31,454 nt of DNA from Burkholderiales bacterium (GTDB taxonomy: Bacteria > Pseudomonadota > Gammaproteobacteria > Burkholderiales > Burkholderiaceae_B): the NCBI GenBank assembly GCA_005788065.1, contig SXZD01000200.1, forward strand, positions 1-31,454, given 5' to 3'. The position numbers were made by a program, and so were the translations under genes. The notes under the pieces are model-generated. The model was not told where the DNA came from. It did not search any database and worked only from the letters and a program-made list of their open reading frames with translations. Positions 25,211-31,454 of this stretch are shown piece by piece (position 1 is the first letter of the stretch; each line of letters begins with the position of its first letter).

Positions 25211-26242
25211 TCAAGCCAGTGTACGAATCAGAGCAACGGCGTCCAGATAATCTTCATCTGATTGCAGGTCGTCAAAATCGCGGCCCAGCATGCGGGGAGA
25301 CAAGCGCATCATGCGCTGGCTGCTCTCCGGGTCAGTGTGGCTGACCTGTGCATCTACCAACGCGTTGATTTCGTCAAATTCGTTACAGGCCAGAACTGCA
25401 TCACAGCCGGCCTCCAGCGCAATCCTTGCCCTGTCCACCACATGCCCTGCGCTGTGCGCACCGGCCATGCCCAAGTCGTCGCTGACAATCACCCCTGTGT
25501 AACCCAGACGACCGCGCAGAATGTCTTGCAGCCACACTTTGGAAAAACCTGCCGGTTTGCTGTCCACGGCGGTGTAGACCACATGCGCCGGCATCACGCT
25601 GGCGATGACTGATGCACCCAGATGCCCGTACGGCGCCGCATCGTTGTTCAAGATGTCTTCCAGCGGACGTTCATCCACAGGCTGTTCAAAATGGCTGTCG
25701 GCATGTGCCCAGCCATGTCCGGGGAAATGCTTGCCGCATCCCTGCATGCCAGCCATCTGCATGCCATGCATGAGGGCTCCCGCCAGTTGTGTCACCGTAT
25801 CGGCATCCGCGCCCAGCGCGCGGTCACCAATGACTTCGCTGCGACCATAATCGATGTCCAATACCGGCGTGAAGCTGACGTCCACACCGCAGGCGCGCAG
25901 CTCTGCAGCCAGCACATAACCGCAGGCGCGCGCTGTCTTCAGTCCCTGCAGTCTGTCAGCGGAAAACGCCTTAGCCAGTGTGCGCATGGCCGGTATGTGA
26001 GTAAAGCCCTCGCGGAAGCGCTGCACGCGACCGCCCTCATGATCTACAAAAATCGGCAGCACGGTGCTGCGCAGGCTGTGGATGTCATCACACAGTTTGC
26101 TCAGTTGTGTGGTCGATTCGAAATTACGCGTGAACAGGATGACACCGCCCACGCTGGGGCTGAGCAGTCGCTGTCGGTCATCTGCAGTCAGTGTGGTGGT
26201 TTCGATGCCGATGATCAGTGGTCCCAAGCCCATGTGCTTCAT
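25211..26242 (-). CDS. nagZ: Beta-N-acetylhexosaminidase (peptidoglycan recycling)
   Basis: 343 aa, ATG 26242 with AGGACA upstream. This cytosolic glycoside hydrolase family 3 enzyme removes GlcNAc from muropeptides. Motifs: FVDHEGGRVQRF (66-77), KHFPGHG (171-177, the His-bearing catalytic loop) and VSDDLGMAG (253-261, Asp nucleophile). A 116-bp gap to acpS holds only a weak hairpin (26284-26301) without a T-tract, so nagZ may still be read from the upstream operon. Confidence 0.96.
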   Translation of the reverse strand: MKHMGLGPLIIGIETTTLTADDRQRLLSPSVGGVILFTRNFESTTQLSKLCDDIHSLRSTVLPIFVDHEGGRVQRFREGFTHIPAMRTLAKAFSADRLQGLKTARACGYVLAAELRACGVDVSFTPVLDIDYGRSEVIGDRALGADADTVTQLAGALMHGMQMAGMQGCGKHFPGHGWAHADSHFEQPVDERPLEDILNNDAAPYGHLGASVIASVMPAHVVYTAVDSKPAGFSKVWLQDILRGRLGYTGVIVSDDLGMAGAHSAGHVVDRARIALEAGCDAVLACNEFDEINALVDAQVSHTDPESSQRMMRLSPRMLGRDFDDLQSDEDYLDAVALIRTLA

Positions 26243-26358
26243 GCCAGTGTCCTGTTGTTCTCAAGTGTGCGTATTCTATCAGTGCGGCGTAGTACAGCCG
26301 CGTTCAGACATCCGTTTCAGCTCAGATGCTTTGCTGCGGCACAATCACGCCCGCAGCA

Positions 26359-26751
26359 TCAGAGTGCTTCGATGATGACTTGCGCAATCACAAGATCACC
26401 CTCGTCTGAAATCGATATCCACGCCTTCAAGCCAGCGCTTGTCATGGCGGCTGCAAGTGATCCGTGACACACGATGACAGGGGCCCCTGCTTCGTTGTTC
26501 AAGATGCTCAACCCCTGAAAACCCACTTTCTCGCCAATGCCGGTACCCCATGCTTTGGCAAACGCTTCTTTTGCCGCAAAACGCGATGCCACATAGCGCT
26601 GGCCACGCACGCTCTGCGCCCCGCCCCGTTGCTCATATACTTCAAACTCGGAGGGATGCAGCACGCGCAGCGCCAGCCTGTCGCCATGCTGTTTGAGGCT
26701 CGCTGCGATGCGTTGCATGTCCAGAAGGTCGATACCGGTGCCGTGTATCAC
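26359..26751 (-). CDS. acpS: Holo-[acyl-carrier-protein] synthase
   Basis: 130 aa from GTG 26751, 22 bp after the pdxJ stop. It transfers 4'-phosphopantetheine from CoA to ACP. Magnesium-binding motifs are present: GTGIDLLDMQRI (4-15, Asp8) and RFAAKEAFAKAWGTG (57-71, Glu62). The end ISISDEGDLVIAQVI matches the family C-terminus, with Asp where His is usual in the SxSH segment. Confidence 0.95.
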   Translation of the reverse strand: MIHGTGIDLLDMQRIAASLKQHGDRLALRVLHPSEFEVYEQRGGAQSVRGQRYVASRFAAKEAFAKAWGTGIGEKVGFQGLSILNNEAGAPVIVCHGSLAAAMTSAGLKAWISISDEGDLVIAQVIIEAL

Positions 26752-26773
26752 ATCCGTCCCCGTGTATCCGTAA

Positions 26774-27529
26774 TCAACCGTGACCCCGCAGGGCGGCCAG
26801 ACGTGCCTTGATCATGCGGCCCTTCATGTCGCGGATGGCGTTTTCCCAACCGATGAATAGCGCCTCGGCGACCAGCGCATGACCGATGTTCAATTCGGAG
26901 ATATCGGTCATGGCCGCAATCGCAGCCACGTTATCGAAATTCAATCCATGTCCGGCGTTCACCCGCAGTCCAGCTTTCTTACCGATTTCAACGGCATGCG
27001 CTACGCGCCGCAGTTCGGCCTGAATGGCTGAGGGATCTTTCAGTTCGGCATAGCGGCCCGTGTGCAGTTCAATGGCGGGTGCGCCAGCCCGCGCAGCAGC
27101 TTCCACCTGCGCTGCATCCGGATCAATGAAAAGCGACACGCGCATGCCCTGTTCGGCCAATCTCACCGTGGCATCGCGTACCCGGTCAAAACTGCCGACG
27201 ACATCCAGACCGCCTTCGGTGGTGACCTCTTGCCTGCGCTCCGGAACGAGACATACATCCTGCGGGCGAATCTCTTCCACCAGTTTCAGGATGTCCTCCG
27301 CCACCGCGCATTCGAAATTCATGCGAACACCGATGACCGGGCGTATGCGCCGCACATCATCGTCCTGCATGTGCCGACGGTCTTCCCGTACGTGCAGCGT
27401 AATGGCATCTGCGCCAGCCTGCACCGCCAGCAAGGCAGCGCGAAGCGGATCAGGATCATGGCCACGTCGCGCTTGGCGCACGGTGGCGATGTGATCAATG
27501 TTCACGCCCAGTTCGATTGTTTCGCTCAT
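26774..27529 (-). CDS. pdxJ: Pyridoxine 5'-phosphate synthase
   Basis: 251 aa from ATG 27529, which overlaps the recO stop (ATGA). The frame is open 54 bp further but enters recO. It condenses 3-amino-1-hydroxyacetone phosphate with deoxyxylulose 5-phosphate in vitamin B6 synthesis. The start LGVNIDHIATVRQARRG, LHVREDRRHMQDDDV, NFECAVAED, the LVPERRQEVTTEGG loop and LRVNAGHGLNFDNV are all family signatures. Confidence 0.97.
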   Translation of the reverse strand: MSETIELGVNIDHIATVRQARRGHDPDPLRAALLAVQAGADAITLHVREDRRHMQDDDVRRIRPVIGVRMNFECAVAEDILKLVEEIRPQDVCLVPERRQEVTTEGGLDVVGSFDRVRDATVRLAEQGMRVSLFIDPDAAQVEAAARAGAPAIELHTGRYAELKDPSAIQAELRRVAHAVEIGKKAGLRVNAGHGLNFDNVAAIAAMTDISELNIGHALVAEALFIGWENAIRDMKGRMIKARLAALRGHG

Positions 27530-28131
27530 TTTTTCAGTTGCTCCATCCACAGACGGGTCATCAGCGGCTGCCAACCCGTACATTCGCTCAGACGTTCACG
27601 GGTCAGTGGCCGCAGTTGCAGCGCCTGTTCATCACTCATGAGTGTATCGCCGTCCGGAAGGCCCCGCAGCAGGCCTGAGTCATGATCTGAGAGCCCGTAG
27701 CCCAGTTCAGACAGCACACACAATTCAAATTGCCGCACCGTCGGCGCCACCGGCAGACCGGCAGCCAGTCGGGCCATTGCCAGCGCATACGCATCAAAGA
27801 GTTGCGGATGCGGGTCGTCGCGAAGCAGGCCGCGCATCAACAACTCGTTCAGATAGTAGGCAGAAAACAGCGCCTCTCCGTCCGGAGGCAGATGCCCGCC
27901 CACCCACTCGGCTGCCGTCAGCGTTTTGACATCCCCTCTTCCGCTGACACTGACCAGCAGAGGCTGAAAACCCAGCAGCACCGTACGCAACGCAGAGTGC
28001 GGCCTCCGTGCGCCTTTTGCCAACACACTGATCTTGCCCAACTCGCGCGTCCACAACTCCACCACCAGACTGGTTTCGCGGTAAGCCAGCGAATGCAGCA
28101 CATAGGCGGGTTGTTGGGATGCTCTGACCAT
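27526..28131 (-). CDS. recO: DNA repair protein RecO (short form)
   Basis: 201 aa, ATG 28131, 8 bp after era. RecO loads RecA on SSB-coated DNA together with RecR. The N-terminal OB fold (AYVLHSLAYRETSLVVELWTR, then GKISVLAKGARRP) and a helical middle (YYLNELLMRGL) are clear. It is shorter than E. coli RecO (242 aa) and lacks the usual C-terminal LGGxPLKSR-like segment. The stop overlaps pdxJ normally, so this looks like a natural short form and not an obvious frameshift. Confidence 0.9.
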   Translation of the reverse strand: MVRASQQPAYVLHSLAYRETSLVVELWTRELGKISVLAKGARRPHSALRTVLLGFQPLLVSVSGRGDVKTLTAAEWVGGHLPPDGEALFSAYYLNELLMRGLLRDDPHPQLFDAYALAMARLAAGLPVAPTVRQFELCVLSELGYGLSDHDSGLLRGLPDGDTLMSDEQALQLRPLTRERLSECTGWQPLMTRLWMEQLKK

Positions 28132-28139
28132 CTGACGTT

Positions 28140-29030
28140 TCAGTCGTAACCGAGGCTTCTCAAGAGGCCTGCATCATCAGCCCATCCGCTGCGAACTTTC
28201 ACGAAGGTTTCGAGATAGACCGGGCCGCCGAAGAGGCGCTCCATGTCCTGCCGGGCTTCGGTCGAGATGCGCTTGAGTTTGCTGCCACCCTTGCCGATGA
28301 TCATGGCCTTGTGATTGTCACGGTCCACCAGAATGGACGCAAAAATCCTGCGCAGTGCTCCTTCGGTCTCAAACTTGTCGATCGTCACGGTGCAGGTATA
28401 GGGCAGTTCATCGCCGACCAACCTGAACACTTTCTCGCGTATGCGTTCAGCAGCCAGAAAGCGCTCGGGCCTGTCGGTGAGCATGTCCGGTTCGTAGATA
28501 AAATCCTGCTCGGGCAGATAGCCGCTCGCTACATCGAGAAGACGATCCAAATTGGCTCGGGTCTGTGCGCTGACGGGTACGACTTCCGCAAACGGATGCG
28601 CGTCCATCACCTTCTGCAAAAACGGAAGTACCTCGCCTTTGTTGTCTAGCCGGTCAAGCTTGTTGACCACGGCCACACAGGGTACGCCAGATGGCAATAA
28701 TTTGATGACAGCCTGATCTGCTGCAGACAGTTTTCCAGCCTCCAGCACCAACAGGACAAGATCCACATCGCCCGTTGTGGATGTCACCGTCTTGTTCATG
28801 CTGCGGTTGAGCGCATTGGAAAATTTTGTCTGAAAACCCGGTGTGTCGACAAAAATATACTGGGTGGGAACATCGCATTCTTCCCGGGTGTAGACACCCA
28901 TGACCCGATGACGTGTGGTTTGCGGCTTGGCCGATGTGATGGATACATGCTCGCCGATCAGGGCGTTCATGAGCGTTGACTTGCCCACATTGGGTCGGCC
29001 GATGACGGCGATCATGCCGCAGCGTTTCAT
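28140..29030 (-). CDS. era: GTPase Era
   Basis: 296 aa; ATG 29030 overlaps the rnc stop (ATGA). Era binds the 3' end of 16S rRNA and acts in small-subunit assembly. The GTPase motifs are G1 GRPNVGKS (11-18), G3 DTPG (62-65), G4 NKLD (123-126) and a G5-type SAQ. The C-terminal KH domain has GKGGSKLKRI. Coupling with rnc is conserved. Confidence 0.97.
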   Translation of the reverse strand: MKRCGMIAVIGRPNVGKSTLMNALIGEHVSITSAKPQTTRHRVMGVYTREECDVPTQYIFVDTPGFQTKFSNALNRSMNKTVTSTTGDVDLVLLVLEAGKLSAADQAVIKLLPSGVPCVAVVNKLDRLDNKGEVLPFLQKVMDAHPFAEVVPVSAQTRANLDRLLDVASGYLPEQDFIYEPDMLTDRPERFLAAERIREKVFRLVGDELPYTCTVTIDKFETEGALRRIFASILVDRDNHKAMIIGKGGSKLKRISTEARQDMERLFGGPVYLETFVKVRSGWADDAGLLRSLGYD

Positions 29031-29746
29031 GCGTGTGAACCCTTTTCAAGTGGCTTGGACGGGCGCTTGCCCTCAATTGCGTTCAGTGCGGCCTGTGCGG
29101 CCTGTTGTTCAGCCAGACGCCGCGAAGCCCCCTCTCCCCGTGTGCATACCGCCGGATCCGCAATGCGGCATTCCACGATGAAGTCTGGTGTGCTGCTGTT
29201 TCCGCCTTCCCGCAGCACGCTGTACTGCGGCAATGCCTTGTGACGTCCCTGCAGCCATTCCTGCAGACGCGTTTTGGCGTCCTTGCCCAGCGCCTCTTCG
29301 CTGCTGCGCGCAATCACAGGCGCCAACAGTTTGCGGATGGCTGCCTGCCCTGCTTCAAAACCACCCTCCAGATAGATGGCCCCGAAAAGCGCTTCAACCA
29401 CGTCAGCAACCAGACTCGGACGTTGAGCACCACCACTGCGTCGCTCGCCCTCGCCCAAGCGGATGAGGTCTGCGAGTTCAAGTTGTTCGCCCAACCGTGC
29501 AAGGCAGTCCTGCCGCACCAGATGCGAGCGCATACGTGACAGTTGTCCCTCGTCGGCCTGCGGATAATGCTCGAACAGCATGTGCGCGGCTACCAGATTC
29601 AACAATCCATCGCCGAGAAATTCGAGACGTTCATTGTGCTGGCTGGCAAAGCTGCGATGGGTCAGCGCCTTGTGCAACAGGGCCGTTTCCGTAAAAACAT
29701 ACCCCAAGTGCTGCTGGAGAGTGGCAAGTCGCGAACCGTCGGCCAT
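29027..29746 (-). CDS. rnc: Ribonuclease III
   Basis: 239 aa from ATG 29746. The frame extends to 29866 but that part lies inside lepB. It cleaves double-stranded RNA, including rRNA precursors. The catalytic signature NERLEFLGDGLL (38-49) and Asp115/Glu118 in SLVADVVEALFGAIYLEGG are intact. A double-stranded-RNA-binding domain follows from about residue 155, with KTRLQEWLQG and a final ASRRLAEQQAAQAAL helix. Confidence 0.96.
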   Translation of the reverse strand: MADGSRLATLQQHLGYVFTETALLHKALTHRSFASQHNERLEFLGDGLLNLVAAHMLFEHYPQADEGQLSRMRSHLVRQDCLARLGEQLELADLIRLGEGERRSGGAQRPSLVADVVEALFGAIYLEGGFEAGQAAIRKLLAPVIARSSEEALGKDAKTRLQEWLQGRHKALPQYSVLREGGNSSTPDFIVECRIADPAVCTRGEGASRRLAEQQAAQAALNAIEGKRPSKPLEKGSHA

Positions 29747-29772
29747 GTGGGAATGGTCTTTCCGCTGCCACG

Positions 29773-30666
29773 TCAGTGCAGAAAGCCGATACGGCCAGGC
29801 TGCGAGAAATTCATCCAGATGAAAAACGCGCGACCCACGATATAGCTGTCGGGCACAAAACCCCACACACGGCTGTCGCTGGAGTTGTCGCGGTTATCGC
29901 CCATCATGAAATAGTGTCCCACCGGTACCGTACACCGCACACCCGCGGATGAATACTCGCACTGGTCGCGGTAGGGAAACGGCATGGCACCCAGTACGTA
30001 GGGCGAGCGATGTTCCTCCACAACCGTACGGAAGGTCATGTTGTCCAGCGTGTGTGAATACTGCTTGTTGTAGACCACACGCTCGGCATCGAAATAGTCC
30101 GGCATGGCGGTGGTGGGTACGGGCTGCCCGTTGATGCTCAGCACCTTGTCACGGTATTCCACCACGTCCCCGGGCAAGCCGATCACCCGTTTGATGTAGT
30201 CCACGCTGGGGTCTACCGGGTATTTGAACACCATCACGTCGCCGCGCTGCGGGCTGCCCACCTCAATCACCTTGCGATTGAGGACCGGCAACCGGATACC
30301 GTAGTTGTACTTGTTGACCAGAATGAGGTCGCCAGCAACCAGCGTGGGAACCATCGAGGCCGATGGAATCTTGAAAGGCTCAACCAGGAATGAGCGCAAC
30401 ACGAACACCATGCAGATGACCGGAAACAGGTTACCCGTGTATTCAAGCCAGATGGGCAGGCGCATAAGCTCTTCCTGCAGGCGGCGTCTGGCTTCGTCAT
30501 GCGCGGCCTGACCACTGGCTGCAACCAGGGAGGCTGAGCGGGAATCAAACTCTGCCAGCGACTGCATTGCCTTTTGCAGGCGCTGCTTGCGCAGCACCAT
30601 CAGGTCCAGCGCATAAAAGAAACCGGTGAATGCCGTCAGAAAAAACAGGATGAGCGCAAAGTCCAT
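29773..30666 (-). CDS. lepB: Signal peptidase I
   Basis: 297 aa, ATG 30666, 2 bp after the lepA stop. It removes signal peptides at the outer face of the inner membrane. Two membrane helices (about 4-22 and 76-94) flank a charged cytosolic loop. The catalytic Ser104 is in IPSASMVPTL and the general-base Lys159 in DYIKRVIGLPGD. The closing MGDNRDNSSDSRVWGFVP box is present. Confidence 0.97.
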   Translation of the reverse strand: MDFALILFFLTAFTGFFYALDLMVLRKQRLQKAMQSLAEFDSRSASLVAASGQAAHDEARRRLQEELMRLPIWLEYTGNLFPVICMVFVLRSFLVEPFKIPSASMVPTLVAGDLILVNKYNYGIRLPVLNRKVIEVGSPQRGDVMVFKYPVDPSVDYIKRVIGLPGDVVEYRDKVLSINGQPVPTTAMPDYFDAERVVYNKQYSHTLDNMTFRTVVEEHRSPYVLGAMPFPYRDQCEYSSAGVRCTVPVGHYFMMGDNRDNSSDSRVWGFVPDSYIVGRAFFIWMNFSQPGRIGFLH

Positions 30667-30668
30667 GT

Positions 30669-31454
30669 TTACTTGTCTTCCACCTGCAAAATGGCAAGGA
30701 AAGCTTCTTGTGGGATCTCGACACTGCCAACCTGCTTCATGCGCTTTTTACCGGCCTTCTGTTTCTCCAGCAGTTTTTTCTTGCGGGAAATGTCGCCGCC
30801 AGAGCACTTGGCCAGCACGTTCTTACGCAGGGCTTTGACGTTCTCGCGGGCGATGATGTTTGACCCGATGGCGGCCTGAATGGCGACATCGAACATCTGA
30901 CGCGGAATGATTTCACGCATCTTGGCAGCCACTTCGCGGCCGCGATACTGCGAGTTGCCACGGTGCACGATGATGGACAGTGCATCCACCTTTTCGCTGT
31001 TGATCAGCATGTCGACCTTGACCACGTCAGCGCTGCGGTACTCCTTGAACTCGTAGTCCATGGATGCATACCCGCGACTGACGGATTTGAGCTTGTCGAA
31101 AAAGTCGAGCACGATTTCCGCCATCGGCATTTCGTAGGTGAGCAGCACCTGACGGCCGTGGTAGGTCATGTTGATCTGAACGCCACGCTTTTGGGTGCAC
31201 AGCGTGATGACAGACCCGACATATTCTTGGGGCATGAACAGGTTGACGGTCACGATGGGTTCACGGATCTCGTCAATCTTGCTCGGGTCTGGCATGCGTG
31301 AGGGGTTATCCACTTGAACCACGGTACCGTCGCGTTGCACGACCTCATACACGACGGTCGGTGCCGTGGTGATGAGATCCATGTCGAATTCTCGTTCAAG
31401 TCGTTCCTGCACGATTTCCATGTGCAACAGACCGAGAAAACCGCAACGGAAACC
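30669..31454 (-). CDS. lepA: Elongation factor 4, C-terminal part (5' end outside the window)
   Basis: 261 residues of about 600 are visible and the frame stays open to the window edge, where it reads GFRCGFLGLLHMEIVQERLE, a LepA hallmark. This ribosomal GTPase acts as a translation/initiation quality factor. The visible part covers the domain III/V-like region and the LepA-specific C-terminal domain, including the lysine-rich end (ISRKKKLLEKQKAGKKRMK). The GTPase domain lies outside. It starts the lepA-lepB-rnc-era-recO-pdxJ-acpS-nagZ gene order, and the operon promoter is outside too. Confidence 0.97.
   Translation of the reverse strand, partial: GFRCGFLGLLHMEIVQERLEREFDMDLITTAPTVVYEVVQRDGTVVQVDNPSRMPDPSKIDEIREPIVTVNLFMPQEYVGSVITLCTQKRGVQINMTYHGRQVLLTYEMPMAEIVLDFFDKLKSVSRGYASMDYEFKEYRSADVVKVDMLINSEKVDALSIIVHRGNSQYRGREVAAKMREIIPRQMFDVAIQAAIGSNIIARENVKALRKNVLAKCSGGDISRKKKLLEKQKAGKKRMKQVGSVEIPQEAFLAILQVEDK

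Noticed and set aside
26284..26301. GCGGC/GCCGC hairpin between acpS and nagZ as a terminator
   Set aside because: The stem is only 5 bp and neither strand has a T-tract after it.
27530..27583. Upstream extension of pdxJ by 18 codons
   Set aside because: It lies inside recO and the ATG at 27529 forms the usual ATGA overlap and precedes the conserved N-terminus.
29747..29866. 40-codon N-terminal extension of ribonuclease III
   Set aside because: It runs into the lepB coding sequence, and family members begin at about the ATG at 29746.

Overview
The window looks like chromosomal DNA of a betaproteobacterium, probably order Burkholderiales. The evidence is gene order and family content: a lepA-lepB-rnc-era-recO-pdxJ-acpS-nagZ run, an mltG-tmk-holB-pilZ-ycfH run diverging from ygfZ, and a DUF4936-type gene next to ygfZ. 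I cannot name the genus from sequence alone.

Layout. (1) 1-1041 is the edge of an IS3-type insertion sequence (start of its OrfA plus a duplicated terminal segment). It abuts the 3' remnant of a large repetitive surface or secreted protein, followed by a terminator. (2) 1201-12212 is a lipid-hydrolase-like locus of four predicted lipoproteins. Three belong to the neutral/alkaline ceramidase superfamily: one canonical (9747-12212, + strand) and two divergent (1201-4359 and 7641-9554, - strand). The fourth is a 1045-aa protein with an alpha/beta-hydrolase-like GNSQG elbow behind two Gly/Cys-rich repeats. The canonical enzyme and one divergent paralog are read apart from a 192-bp region carrying long-range inverted and direct repeats. 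(3) 12218-14755 encodes an orphan membrane histidine kinase with a second six-helix membrane module fused to its C-terminus and a dead-looking second H-box. (4) 15042-16274 holds an HEMGH metallopeptidase of unrecognised family followed by two small paralogous hydrophobic proteins (45 and 53 aa). Its leader has an AT palindrome and a G6/C6 hairpin. I consider this the most likely undescribed system in the window.

(5) 16248-20901 (- strand) is a compact operon read mltG, tmk, holB, pilZ, ycfH, ankyrin lipoprotein, mostly with stop/start overlaps. (6) 21049-25068 (+ strand) carries ygfZ, a DUF4936-type gene, an NRDE/TANGO2 gene, yciB, a BolA-family gene and a periplasmic parvulin, ending in a strong bidirectional terminator. 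(7) 25211-31454 (- strand) is the translation, RNA-processing and cofactor operon lepA (5' part outside the window), lepB, rnc, era, recO, pdxJ, acpS, nagZ.

Regions 5-7 are ordinary core genome: peptidoglycan synthesis and recycling, replication, signal peptide processing, ribosome maturation and PLP/ACP cofactors. Regions 1-4 are accessory in character. No stretch longer than 300 bases lacks a feature. I saw no rRNA, tRNA or CRISPR array.
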